Origin: an uncultured Alistipes sp.
GTDB lineage: Bacteria > Bacteroidota > Bacteroidia > Bacteroidales > Rikenellaceae
Reading direction: 5' to 3'
Length of the DNA: 38,559 nt
Assembly (NCBI GenBank): GCA_947367255.1
Contig: CANBCZ010000019.1
Location: 1-38,559 of the forward strand
Shown piece after piece: positions 6,735-15,368 of this stretch; positions within the stretch are counted from its first letter, which is position 1; each line of letters starts with the position of its first letter. A model generated the notes under the pieces. It worked only from the letters and a program-made list of their open reading frames with translations, did no database searches and was not told the DNA's origin. The position numbers were made by a program, and so were the translations under genes.

Positions 6735-8168
6735 ATGAAAAATTTAAACTTTTGTCCGAAATGTGGCTGGAAGGTTGAAGGCGATCCCAAGTTTTGTCCA
6801 CAATGTGGAGGTAGCCTTTCTAATGATGTTCAGCCTGAATCTTTGTCGAGTAAATTAAGTGGTGGTGCAATGAGTTTTTTGAGTCAAGCTGTAAAAAAAG
6901 CGACTGAGACTACTGAAAATATTAAGAAGAATATCGAAGATAAGAAGGAGTCTACAAGAAAAATAGTGGATGTTGTTGCTTTGAAGTATAGCGATGATGT
7001 TCAAGAGCAGAATGTGGGATGTTTTTATGCAATGCTGGGCACTAATAAAACTGTATTGGTTAGAGTGTCCAATAAGGCATTGTACATTTATACCAATAGA
7101 AATCAATCTATATTAAATCGCTATTTTGAGCTGGATGAAAATGCTCTTTTGGAACGTAAAATAGATCTTAATGAGATAAAGCAAGTGTCGAGAGTCCAGT
7201 CTCTTTTAACAAAATTATCCACCTTTGATATTGTAACGTCCAAAGGAACCTATTCTTTGAAAATGCCATTTCATCCTTTCGCTGTAGGTGAAAATCTATC
7301 AAAGGTTTTGACTTTTGATAGCAATATATTAAACGTAGAGTTACAGGCAGATGAAGAGATACAAAGTGTAGTGAGTGCTATTGTTGAGTCTGGAGCCGGT
7401 AAAAATTATGGAACACTATATATGTCAAATAAAAGGCTTGTGTATACAAGGATTGAAGGCGGTAGTGTTTGGAATAATTATAAGGCAGATATGCTTACTC
7501 GTGAAGAGGGTACTGAAGTGTTGTTTAGTATTGATATAGAGAGACTAAAGAATATTATTAGTAGGGTAAATGGAGAATACTACATTAAAGATGAATATGG
7601 AGATTTTATAATCAAAGAATTTGATCCAGGAGTTCCAGATGAATTCTTGGCATTATTTGCAAAGCCTGCAAAAAATAAGCCAATAGTTAAGTGTGATAGT
7701 GAGGATGTGGTAGAATCTGAGACAATATCTGGAGAAAATAGTGTGACTAATGTCGATCCTATTGGAATAGAAACAGAAACAGAAACAAGAACAGAAACTG
7801 TTGCAGTTGAGACAGGTCCTGAGGTAGTTTCGGATTCAAAAGCTAAGATTAAAAATGTTGTTTTAAATTTATTCAAGGTTGCGCTTGTTTTCCTTGTTTT
7901 AAGTTGGCTTGTTAGAGCTTGTTTTGGATCTGATTGGGTGGGTGTATATGAATATCCCTCTTGGCGATTTGAACTTCGTTCAGATGGCTCTGCCTCTGTA
8001 ACAGCTTCAGACTATGACTATTCTACCACGTGGGAAGATGGTGGTGACTGGGCTGTAGTTGGTGCATATAGGGGCGAGGTCTTTTTAATTGCAAAAAATG
8101 GCGATTTATTTATTAGGGGTACTAATGGATCTACAACAAAATTATTTAAGTTGAAGAAAACTAAATAA
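6735..8168 (+). CDS. Zinc-ribbon, PH/GRAM-like membrane protein
   Basis: 477 aa. Residues 7-26 are a double-CxxC zinc ribbon (CPKCGWKVEGDPKFCPQC). A helical, lysine-rich stretch follows (about 45-80). Two segments look like PH/GRAM-type beta domains: residues about 90-195 (YTNRNQSI..., GTYSLKMPFHP) and about 210-310 (GTLYMSNKRLVY...). Then comes an ET-repeat linker near 340-365, one transmembrane helix near 374-395, and a C-terminal beta-rich domain of about 75 residues (VGVYEYPSWRFELRSDGSASV). This layout suggests a membrane-tethered sensor or scaffold; function unknown. Codon use is clearly more AT-rich than in the neighbouring core genes, suggesting transfer. A strong terminator follows. 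AUGAAAUGA at 6730-6738 makes a two-codon upstream frame overlapping the start. Confidence 0.8.
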   Translation: MKNLNFCPKCGWKVEGDPKFCPQCGGSLSNDVQPESLSSKLSGGAMSFLSQAVKKATETTENIKKNIEDKKESTRKIVDVVALKYSDDVQEQNVGCFYAMLGTNKTVLVRVSNKALYIYTNRNQSILNRYFELDENALLERKIDLNEIKQVSRVQSLLTKLSTFDIVTSKGTYSLKMPFHPFAVGENLSKVLTFDSNILNVELQADEEIQSVVSAIVESGAGKNYGTLYMSNKRLVYTRIEGGSVWNNYKADMLTREEGTEVLFSIDIERLKNIISRVNGEYYIKDEYGDFIIKEFDPGVPDEFLALFAKPAKNKPIVKCDSEDVVESETISGENSVTNVDPIGIETETETRTETVAVETGPEVVSDSKAKIKNVVLNLFKVALVFLVLSWLVRACFGSDWVGVYEYPSWRFELRSDGSASVTASDYDYSTTWEDGGDWAVVGAYRGEVFLIAKNGDLFIRGTNGSTTKLFKLKKTK

Positions 8169-8224
8169 GTTTTTACTTCCATATTGGCGGTTGATAAGTC
8201 CATTTGTCTGCCGTAGATAGTATT

Positions 8225-8276
8225 AAATTAGGCGTATGCAGGGTTTTGTATAACCCATAGCATACGCCTAATTTTT
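8225..8276 (+). terminator. Strong terminator of the zinc-ribbon gene
   Basis: AAATTAGGCGTATGC (8225-8239) pairs with GCATACGCCTAATTT (8260-8274), enclosing a smaller GGGTT/AACCC hairpin and followed by a T run. The stem is symmetric, with A's before it, so it can act in both directions. Confidence 0.9.
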
Positions 8277-8379
8277 TGTCCGCATTGCATCTTTGGAAGA
8301 TGCTTGATTTCAGTGCTTTACTTTCAAACATATTGTCTACCTTTGTACTCGCAGTTAGTTGGCTTAATTACGACCCTTA

Positions 8380-8396
8380 TGTAGTCTTCTATGTAG
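8380..8396 (+). repeat. Direct repeat TGTAGTC-N5-TGTAG (copy 2)
   Basis: TGTAGTCTTCTATGTAG differs from the copy at 6277 by one base over 17 nt. It is also preceded by a CCCTT-type stretch and a promoter-like TACCTTTG about 35 nt upstream. The two copies bracket the structured RNA and the zinc-ribbon gene. Confidence 0.5.
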
Positions 8397-8471
8397 GATT
8401 TCGCTTGTCTTCGTAAAAACTTACACAGAAAATTAATCTGTTAAAAATAAAAAAGGCTGTCGCAAATGAAG

Positions 8472-8490
8472 TGACCCCAAAAGTTTGGAC
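8472..8490 (+). repeat. Left terminal inverted repeat of the IS
   Basis: TGACCCCAAAAGTTTGGAC. It is also part of a hairpin reaching to 8505 (see the next entry). Confidence 0.9.
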
Positions 8491-8510
8491 AAAAAACTTT
8501 TGGGGTTTCT
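8475..8510 (+). terminator. Hairpin at the IS left end
   Basis: CCCCAAAAGTTT (8475-8486) pairs perfectly with AAACTTTTGGGG (8494-8505) around a 7-nt loop, followed by TTTCTTT. In RNA entering from outside it would fold and could terminate transcription or hide the orfA start region at 8513. IS elements often carry such structures to limit transposase made by read-through. Confidence 0.6.
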
Positions 8511-8512
8511 TT

Positions 8513-9040
8513 ATGCGCAAAAAACACGATTATGAAGCATTGCTCAAATATATGAGAATGCTCGAAGATGGTTTTCCCATCGATTACATTCACAACAAGT
8601 TCGGTATAGGTGCAGAGCGATTAAAATGCCTATGGCTACAATACCAAAAACAAGGCATTTCTGCCCTCCATCGCAAGTCATACACTCAACCTGGTGGAGA
8701 ATTAAAACAGCAAATAGTGTCAGATATTGAGAAAAATCACTTAACTTTGGTGCAAGCCTCGTTAAAATACGGAGTAAGTGCTACAAGATTAAGTGTTTGG
8801 TTAAAGATAGCCAGAGGACAAGGGCTTGATGCGCTCCTCATCACAAAAAAGCGAGGGCGACCACCAGGTATGGGAAGACCGAGAAAGAAGAAACCAGAAG
8901 AAATGACAGAGCTGGAACTATTACGAGTGCGTGTTAGACAACTTGAAATAGAGAATGCTCTGTTAAAAAAAGTGAAAGCCTTAGTCGAGGAGAGGAAAGC
9001 CCGTCTGCGCGCGATTGGGCGTGGGCAATCCGAGAACTAA
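8513..9040 (+). CDS. IS150-like transposase OrfA (helix-turn-helix)
   Basis: 175 aa from ATG 8513; the frame open from 8471 starts within the inverted repeat and is not likely used. Two helix-turn-helix units are visible (DYIHNKFGIGAERLKCLWLQ near residues 20-40 and VQASLKYGVSATRLSVWLK near 80-100). A GRPRKKK basic stretch follows, then a leucine-zipper-like region (ELELLRVRVRQLEIENALL). It binds the IS ends. A heptamer A AAA AAA at 8965-8971, in the correct phase, allows a -1 shift into orfB. The -1 frame stays open from there through orfB, giving an OrfAB transposase. Confidence 0.92.
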   Translation: MRKKHDYEALLKYMRMLEDGFPIDYIHNKFGIGAERLKCLWLQYQKQGISALHRKSYTQPGGELKQQIVSDIEKNHLTLVQASLKYGVSATRLSVWLKIARGQGLDALLITKKRGRPPGMGRPRKKKPEEMTELELLRVRVRQLEIENALLKKVKALVEERKARLRAIGRGQSEN

Positions 9041-9078
9041 GGCTACATCAAGACGATCTATTATTTGCTTTAAGATGT

Positions 9079-9858
9079 GTGGGTATAGCACGCTCGACAT
9101 ACTACTACCACACCTCACAGCAACGAGAGGATAAGTATGCTGATATACGCAAGCGTATCAGCGAGATATTTACTATGCACGGCAAACGCTATGGCTATCG
9201 TCGTGTGTATCAGCAGCTACGCAACGAGGGATATACTATAAACCACAAGACTGTGCAACGACTGATGCAGGAAATGAGCCTTAAATCGCAGATACGCAGA
9301 GTGAAGTATCGCTCGTATCGTGGCGAGGTAGGTAAGACCGCTCCGAATATCCTCAATCGTGAGTTTGAGGCATCACGACCGAATGAGAAGTGGGCAACCG
9401 ATGTTACGGAGTTTAAGGTGGCTGACCGAAAGGCATATCTATCGCCAATTATAGATATGTTTAATGGCGAGATTATAGCATACACCATATCAGATAGACC
9501 CGATTTGAAAATGGTAATGGATATGATGCACTCGGCAAAACGAAAGATTAAAGACACCTATGGTGTGATGCTGCATTCTGACCAAGGCTGGCACTATCAG
9601 CATATGCAGTACCAGCAGACACTGAAAAAGTACGGCATTACACAGAGTATGTCGAGGAAGGGTAACTGCTTGGATAACGCTGTTATGGAAGACTTTTTTG
9701 GAATTATGAAATCCGAATTGCTATATTTGCAAGAGTTTTCGGATATGGAAGTTTTCAAACGAGAGTTACGCAAGTATATTAACTACTACAATAACGACCG
9801 TATTAAACTAAAATTAAATGGAAAGAGTCCGGTGCAATACCGAACTCTTTACCAATAA
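9079..9858 (+). CDS. IS150-like transposase OrfB (DDE integrase core)
   Basis: 259 aa from GTG 9079, but it is more likely made as an OrfAB fusion through the -1 shift near 8971. The frame is open back to that point and encodes a linker ending LRCVGIARSTYYYH, usual in this group. The IS3-type HTH_21 region (RISEIFTMHGKRYGYRRVYQQL) precedes the rve catalytic core. The acidic triad is D in WATDVTEF, D in LHSDQGWHY and E in VMEDFFGIMKSE, spaced as expected. The C-terminus YINYYNNDRIKLKLNGKSPVQYR is typical. No stop or deletion is seen. Confidence 0.95.
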   Translation: MGIARSTYYYHTSQQREDKYADIRKRISEIFTMHGKRYGYRRVYQQLRNEGYTINHKTVQRLMQEMSLKSQIRRVKYRSYRGEVGKTAPNILNREFEASRPNEKWATDVTEFKVADRKAYLSPIIDMFNGEIIAYTISDRPDLKMVMDMMHSAKRKIKDTYGVMLHSDQGWHYQHMQYQQTLKKYGITQSMSRKGNCLDNAVMEDFFGIMKSELLYLQEFSDMEVFKRELRKYINYYNNDRIKLKLNGKSPVQYRTLYQ

Positions 9859-9874
9859 ATCATTTTAATAATCC

Positions 9875-9893
9875 GTCCAATCTTTTGGGGTCA
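9875..9893 (-). repeat. Right terminal inverted repeat of the IS
   Basis: Its complement reads TGACCCCAAAAGATTGGAC, one mismatch from the left end. Confidence 0.9.
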
Positions 9894-9936
9894 GTACACA
9901 AAGGACAGACTTTTTTATTTACTATTGCCGACAGCT

Positions 9937-10554
9937 TTATTTGTTCACAATCGAACGTATATTCTGTATCAACATCTGCACAGCCACCGAATTGAAACCA
10001 CCCTCAGGAATAATCACATCGGCATACTTCTTACTCGGCTCAACAAACTCCTCGTGCATAGGTTTTACAGTTGTAGTATACTGATTTATAACCGACTCCA
10101 TACTACGACCACGATCTCGAACATCGCGCAGAATACGACGAGCAAGGCGAAGATCAGCATCTGTATCGACAAAGACCTTGATATCCATCAAGTCGCGCAG
10201 CTCCTTGTTCTCGAAGATAAGAATACCGTCGATAATAATCACCTTTGACGGTTTTACAGCCACCTTCTCCTCTGTACGATTATGCTCGACAAACGAATAT
10301 ACAGGGTGTTCGATAGGGCAGTTACTCTTCAGCGCGCGAATATGCTCCACAAGCATATCGGTATCGAACGCCTGCGGATGGTCATAATTGAGTTGTGTAC
10401 GCTGCTCGTATGTCAGCTCCGGATGCGCCTTATAGTAGTAGTCGTGGCAGAGCGTTGCCACATCTTCTGAACGAAATGCCTCCTGCAATCGTTTTACAAG
10501 GGTACTTTTACCCGAACCTGTGCCTCCTGCGACACCAATAACTGTAACTTCCAT
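9937..10554 (-). CDS. udk: Uridine kinase
   Basis: 205 aa, normal for Udk, which phosphorylates uridine and cytidine with ATP or GTP in pyrimidine salvage. The N-terminal P-loop is GVAGGTGSGKSTLVKRL. Next come the substrate region (CHDYYYKAHPEL, YDHPQAFD), the Walker-B-like VIIIDGILIFE near residue 107 and the lid RRILRDVRDRGR. It lies 62 nt behind gyrB, past a terminator, so it may have its own weak promoter or depend on read-through. Downstream, its terminator is split by the IS, so udk transcripts may extend antisense into the IS. The nucleoside phosphorylase at 34682 would work in the same salvage route. Confidence 0.96.
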   Translation of the reverse strand: MEVTVIGVAGGTGSGKSTLVKRLQEAFRSEDVATLCHDYYYKAHPELTYEQRTQLNYDHPQAFDTDMLVEHIRALKSNCPIEHPVYSFVEHNRTEEKVAVKPSKVIIIDGILIFENKELRDLMDIKVFVDTDADLRLARRILRDVRDRGRSMESVINQYTTTVKPMHEEFVEPSKKYADVIIPEGGFNSVAVQMLIQNIRSIVNK

Positions 10555-10565
10555 AGTTGTGGGTA

Positions 10566-10604
10566 TAATAAAAGTGGGGACAGTGTAGAACCGTTCCCCA
10601 CTTT
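10566..10604 (-). terminator. gyrB terminator
   Basis: On the minus strand AAAGTGGGGAA (10594-10604) pairs with TCCCCACTTT (10571-10580) around a loop of about 13 nt, followed by TATTATA. It separates gyrB from udk. Confidence 0.75.
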
Positions 10605-10616
10605 GGTTACATTATA

Positions 10617-12587
<1,971 letters not shown>

Positions 12588-12610
12588 TTAATATTCTTCC
12601 TAAAAACGTA

Positions 12611-12642
12611 CAAAAGTAATCTTTTTTTATCAAACAACCAAA
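12611..12642 (-). promoter_or_regulatory. Promoter of gyrB
   Basis: On the minus strand TTTG (12639-12642), 20 nt, TACTTTTG (12611-12618). The start codon is 32 nt past the -7 element, leaving a leader of about 26 nt. It lies beside a short hairpin CTAAATC/GATTTAG (12644-12660) behind the ftsE-like gene, which may weakly terminate that gene. Confidence 0.7.
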
Positions 12643-12664
12643 TCTAAATCAAAGATTTAGGCAG

Positions 12665-13402
12665 TTATTCTGCACTTATTTCAACCTCTTTGACCTCTCC
12701 CTTTGAAAATAGCAGTGTTCGAGCAGGATAACTCTCCACAAAAGAGGTGTTATGTGTAGCCATAACCACCGCCGTACCAGACGAAGCAATAGAGTGAAAC
12801 AGCTTTACAATCGACTCCGCAGTTACCGGATCAAGATTACCTGTCGGCTCATCTGCAAGTATGAGTCGCGGCGAGTTGAGCAGTGCGCGAGCAATCATAA
12901 GTCGCTGGCGCTCACCACCGGAGAGTTCAAACGACATCTTGTGATGCAACTTTTCCAACCCTACGTGACGAAGCACCTCTGCCACACGCTCGTCAATCTC
13001 AACCTTATCCTTCCAACCCGTTGCTCGCAACACAAAGGCAAGATTTTCAAAGACATTGCGCTCAGACAGCAGCTCTACATCCTGAAATACAATACCGATA
13101 TTGCGACGAAGCTCCGAGATTTTATTACCCTTCAACTCTCGCAAATCAAAACCCGCAACAACACCGGAACCCTCAAAGAATGGCAACTCTCCATACAGAG
13201 TCTTGAGCAGAGAGCTCTTTCCGCTTCCTGTGCGACCAATCAGATAGACCAATTCGCCCGCTGCAATACTCAGCGAGAGATTATCCAGCACGCGCTCACC
13301 TTCGGTATGATAATTCTTTGTCGTAAGCTCCTTATACGGATTTACATTGTGATATACAGCCGCTCCGCGCAACTCCACAACGAGTTTTTTATCCTCACTC
13401 AT
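12665..13402 (-). CDS. ftsE: FtsE-like ABC transporter ATP-binding protein
   Basis: 245 aa from ATG 13402 (MSEDKKLVVELRG). A GTG three codons upstream also fits, but the ATG is better. Walker A is GRTGSGKSSLLKTLYG, the Q-loop FQDVELLSER, the signature LSGGERQRLMIARALL, Walker B LILADEPTGNLDP, and the switch His is ATHN. This is the pattern of FtsE and LolD-type ATPases; the Bacteroidetes FtsE form with GVVAGFDLRELKG fits best. FtsE pairs with the membrane protein FtsX in division and activation of wall hydrolases. No ftsX is adjacent here, which is usual in this phylum. Single gene with its own promoter. Confidence 0.82.
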   Translation of the reverse strand: MSEDKKLVVELRGAAVYHNVNPYKELTTKNYHTEGERVLDNLSLSIAAGELVYLIGRTGSGKSSLLKTLYGELPFFEGSGVVAGFDLRELKGNKISELRRNIGIVFQDVELLSERNVFENLAFVLRATGWKDKVEIDERVAEVLRHVGLEKLHHKMSFELSGGERQRLMIARALLNSPRLILADEPTGNLDPVTAESIVKLFHSIASSGTAVVMATHNTSFVESYPARTLLFSKGEVKEVEISAE

Positions 13403-13421
13403 AAATTTCACATTTAACCCT

Positions 13422-13452
13422 CAAAGATAGGAATTCTTTCCGAGAAAACAAA
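13422..13452 (-). promoter_or_regulatory. Promoter of the ftsE-like gene
   Basis: On the minus strand TTTG (13449-13452), 19 nt, TATCTTTG (13422-13429): an exact consensus match. It puts the RNA start about 13 nt before ATG 13402. Confidence 0.78.
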
Positions 13453-13529
13453 ACGGAAAAGTGACAATTTTAGCCACTATCCATTAGCTTTTAGCTATTG
13501 GCTCTCCATACACCACACCGCCACCGATT

Positions 13530-13790
13530 GAGCGACTCTCGCCACCTCAAAAACAAAAAAAAGACGGAACAATATCCGTCTACAAATAACATTCAGACTC
13601 ATTTATTGAGAGAGTCGAGTGACCGCCGCAGGTTTGAGCAGAGCAAGGAAAGGGATTTGCAGACGACGAAGGAGCAGACTTGGATTGTTTGGCTATGAGA
13701 GCTTGCTCACAAATAGTCCAAACAATCTAAGGCTGAAGTTGCGCAGCAACTCTGCAAATCACAAAGCCGCAGACAACTCTGCCACGCCGC
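13530..13790. repeat. Gene-free structured spacer with inverted repeats next to tmRNA
   Basis: Within the 450 nt between the ftsE-like gene and tmRNA, several perfect inverted repeats nest: GATTTGCAGA (13654-13663) with TCTGCAAATC (13751-13760); GATTGTTTGG (13683-13692) with CCAAACAATC (13718-13727), enclosing CTAT/ATAG and GAG/CTC; a local GTTGC/GCAAC hairpin (13738-13750); and possibly GCAGAG (13638-13643) with CTCTGC (13777-13782). In addition CGACTCTCGCCACCTC (13533-13548) is identical to the tmRNA 3' end, in opposite orientation. Short open frames here have no protein-like character. It may encode a structured RNA or be the scar of an insertion. Confidence 0.6.
13554..13581 (-). terminator. 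Second copy of the tmRNA-type terminator
   Basis: AGACGGA (13562-13568) pairs with TCCGTCT (13575-13581). On the minus strand it is followed by eight T (13554-13561). It matches the hairpin just behind tmRNA (13821-13848) in stem sequence, and the bases before both copies are also similar (GCCACCG, then AAGCGAC or GAGCGAC). Confidence 0.65.
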
Positions 13791-13820
13791 CACCGGTTAA
13801 GCGACCGAGCCACCGAAACG

Positions 13821-13848
13821 AAAAAAGACGGATAGAAATCCGTCTTTT
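13821..13848 (-). terminator. tmRNA terminator
   Basis: AAAAGACGGAT (13823-13833) pairs with ATCCGTCTTTT (13838-13848), followed on the minus strand by a run of T (13821-13826). It begins 4 nt beyond the tmRNA 3' end. Confidence 0.88.
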
Positions 13849-13852
13849 GAAG

Positions 13853-14252
13853 TGGAGGTGGCGAGAGTCGAACTCGCGTCCAAACAAGGAACCCAAAAGC
13901 TTTCTACACGCTTAGTTGTCGTTTAATCCTTCTGCCAAGGCTCGGCAGACAACAGCCAAAACCCTGACCCCAGCCCCTAAATCTCGCACGATAACCGAGG
14001 CACATATCGCGCTATCTCTCAAAAGATGATACCCCATATGAACAAGCCATCAGAGAGCGGGACAGCCGTTCGGGATACTCGTTGACGCAAACCTTGTGTG
14101 CATCAATTAAGCCAATTTTCCTCGAAAATTAAGCAGCGAGTGCATAGCTATTATTGCCATTTATAGTTTGAGTGTTCATATTTACGAGCTCCCACACAAC
14201 GCTCGGCGTGCTTACAATCAAATTCTACCTGCTGTCAAAACCGGTCACCCCC
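13853..14252 (-). ncRNA. ssrA: Transfer-messenger RNA (tmRNA)
   Basis: About 400 nt on the minus strand. The 5' end GGGGGTG (14246-14252) pairs with the 3' CACCTCC (13854-13860) as the tRNA-like acceptor stem. The T arm is GCGAG-TTCGACT-CTCGC and A at 13853 is the discriminator; CCA is not encoded. The tag frame ends GGC AAT AAT AGC TAT GCA CTC GCT GCT TAA, giving (A)GNNSYALAA if GGC is the resume codon, the same length as the GENNYALAA tag known in Bacteroidetes. The exact resume codon cannot be proved from sequence alone. With SmpB it frees stalled ribosomes and tags the unfinished protein for degradation. Confidence 0.96.
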
Positions 14253-14280
14253 AAAACTGGGTATGATTGTAAAATCTCTG

Positions 14281-14311
14281 CAAAGATAGTGCAATTTCAC
14301 AAATTATCAAA
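14281..14311 (-). promoter_or_regulatory. Promoter of tmRNA
   Basis: On the minus strand TTTG (14308-14311), 19 nt, TATCTTTG (14281-14288). RNA should start near 14275, giving a 5' extension of about 22 nt that RNase P would remove. The -33 element lies within the last codons of the glycosyltransferase gene. Confidence 0.75.
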
Positions 14312-15368
14312 ACAACCTCTCATACTTATCGCGTATCGCCGCCCAAGTATATATTGTACCGGCAATCTGCAGCAACTCCTTATTCTCTGCCGCCGGCTGA
14401 GCGAGCAGAGCCGCAAGAGCATCTGCATCAGCGAAATAGAGCGCCTTATTTTGAGTTGTCTCCCTATTATAGACCACATTAAAAGCCGCTATCTCACGAC
14501 CAAAGAACATTGCCTCCACAAGCGAAGGATTTGTTCCACCGGCACTATGTCCGTGAATATATCGTGCAGCATTCAAGCGCAGTACATAGAGCTTCTTGAG
14601 GTCATAAACGGGGTCGAGAAGTGTAATATTATCATACCACTCAAACTCACGACGCAGCTCCGCACCATAGCTACTACGATTCCAATTACCGACAAAGAGC
14701 AACTTCATACCACTCTTCGCCGCCGCCTCAAGGATAATATGACAATTATTTTCCGGCTCTATTCGGCACAGAGCAAATGCATACTCAAAAGGCTTAACGC
14801 CATAGTTTTCAAGCACTTGCGCTGCAAAATCCGCATCAACGCTCTGCATAACGTGATCACCGCCATAGGCTATCAGTTCAGAGTCAGCACCATACTCCTC
14901 TTTAAGATAATCGACAATACCTTGATTATCAGCGATAATCGTATGAGAAAAGCGCACCGCAATACGCTCCGATAGCTTCAAAAACCAGCGCGCCATACGC
15001 CCCCACTTTGCACGACGGTGCTCCAGTCCATCCACATTAGTTACCACTTTTGCTCTACTAAAGAGTCTAAATATCGGCAAAAATATCGCACCAGAAACGC
15101 CCAAAATAAGAACAACATCGTAACCCCAAAGGGCAGAAATAAGCGAAAGCATATCGTAAGGTATACTCTGTACTCCATTGGCTTTCAAAGGTATATACTT
15201 CAGTTTAGCACCCTTGTAAGTATCCATACGACTCTGCATATCCTTTGAACTACAGAAGACGGTATACTCCATATTGTCGCTATCGATAAGATTCTCTACA
15301 AGCGACTCAAAGCCACCATAATTTGCCGGAACACCCTGCGTTCCAACTATTGCAACACGTCTCTTCAT
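14307..15368 (-). CDS. Glycosyltransferase family 4 (DUF1972, rhamnosyltransferase-like)
   Basis: 353 aa, cytosolic. The N-terminal DUF1972 part begins VAIVGTQGVPANYGGFESLVENL, diagnostic for the group that includes rhamnosyltransferases of cell-surface polysaccharide synthesis. The donor-binding half has HGHSAGGTNPSLVEAMFFGREIAAFNV, corresponding to the GT4 E-x7-E region. It probably adds a sugar to a lipid-linked surface glycan; the donor and acceptor cannot be told. It is last in the feoB operon: its ATG shares a base with the stop of the 42-aa gene (TAATG), so it is translationally coupled to iron-uptake genes, an odd partnership. Confidence 0.88.
   Translation of the reverse strand: MKRRVAIVGTQGVPANYGGFESLVENLIDSDNMEYTVFCSSKDMQSRMDTYKGAKLKYIPLKANGVQSIPYDMLSLISALWGYDVVLILGVSGAIFLPIFRLFSRAKVVTNVDGLEHRRAKWGRMARWFLKLSERIAVRFSHTIIADNQGIVDYLKEEYGADSELIAYGGDHVMQSVDADFAAQVLENYGVKPFEYAFALCRIEPENNCHIILEAAAKSGMKLLFVGNWNRSSYGAELRREFEWYDNITLLDPVYDLKKLYVLRLNAARYIHGHSAGGTNPSLVEAMFFGREIAAFNVVYNRETTQNKALYFADADALAALLAQPAAENKELLQIAGTIYTWAAIRDKYERLF

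Larger units (their letters stand above)
8169..8471. other. Gene-free accessory spacer
   Basis: It contains the terminator of the zinc-ribbon gene, a promoter-like TACCTTTG at 8338-8345 without a good -33 element, the second copy of the TGTAGTC repeat at 8380-8396, a small hairpin ACAGA/TCTGT near 8424-8440, and the left arm of the interrupted udk terminator at 8449-8461. I find no plausible coding frame. Confidence 0.6.
8472..9893 (+). mobile_element. IS3-family (IS150-like) insertion sequence, 1422 bp
   Basis: The ends are 19-bp inverted repeats TGACCCCAAAAGTTTGGAC (8472-8490) and its complement with one mismatch (9875-9893). Between them are orfA and orfB in the -1 relation with a slippery A AAA AAA. 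Both frames are intact and the DDE residues are present, so the copy may be active. The bases next to the ends (AAG on the left, GTA on the right) show no 3-bp target duplication, which argues for later recombination, flank changes or a slightly different boundary. Confidence 0.92.
8449..9916 (-). other. udk terminator split by the insertion sequence
   Basis: AAAAAAGGCTGTC (8449-8461) left of the IS and GACAGACTTTTTT (9904-9916) right of it are complementary except for one G-A pair. Without the element they form a 13-bp stem of the A-tract/T-tract terminator type. It lies 20 nt beyond the udk stop, so it was probably the udk terminator. Confidence 0.6.

Noticed and set aside
8471..8512. GTG at 8471 as the start of orfA
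   Set aside because: It lies in the terminal inverted repeat and hairpin; ATG 8513 begins the conserved part.
9859..9936. attachment site of a larger integrated element at the IS edge
   Set aside because: No integrase, no long direct repeat and no cargo genes beyond the IS itself were found.
13654..13760. CRISPR array
   Set aside because: The repeats are inverted and nested, not regularly spaced direct repeats, and no cas gene is present.
13498..13915. Short frames of 66 and 98 codons in the tmRNA spacer
   Set aside because: They cross terminator hairpins and the tmRNA 3' end; composition is Arg/Ser/Asn-rich and not protein-like.
14172..14975. 267-codon plus-strand frame covering the tmRNA 5' end
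   Set aside because: It runs through tmRNA and antisense to the glycosyltransferase; no protein-like features.
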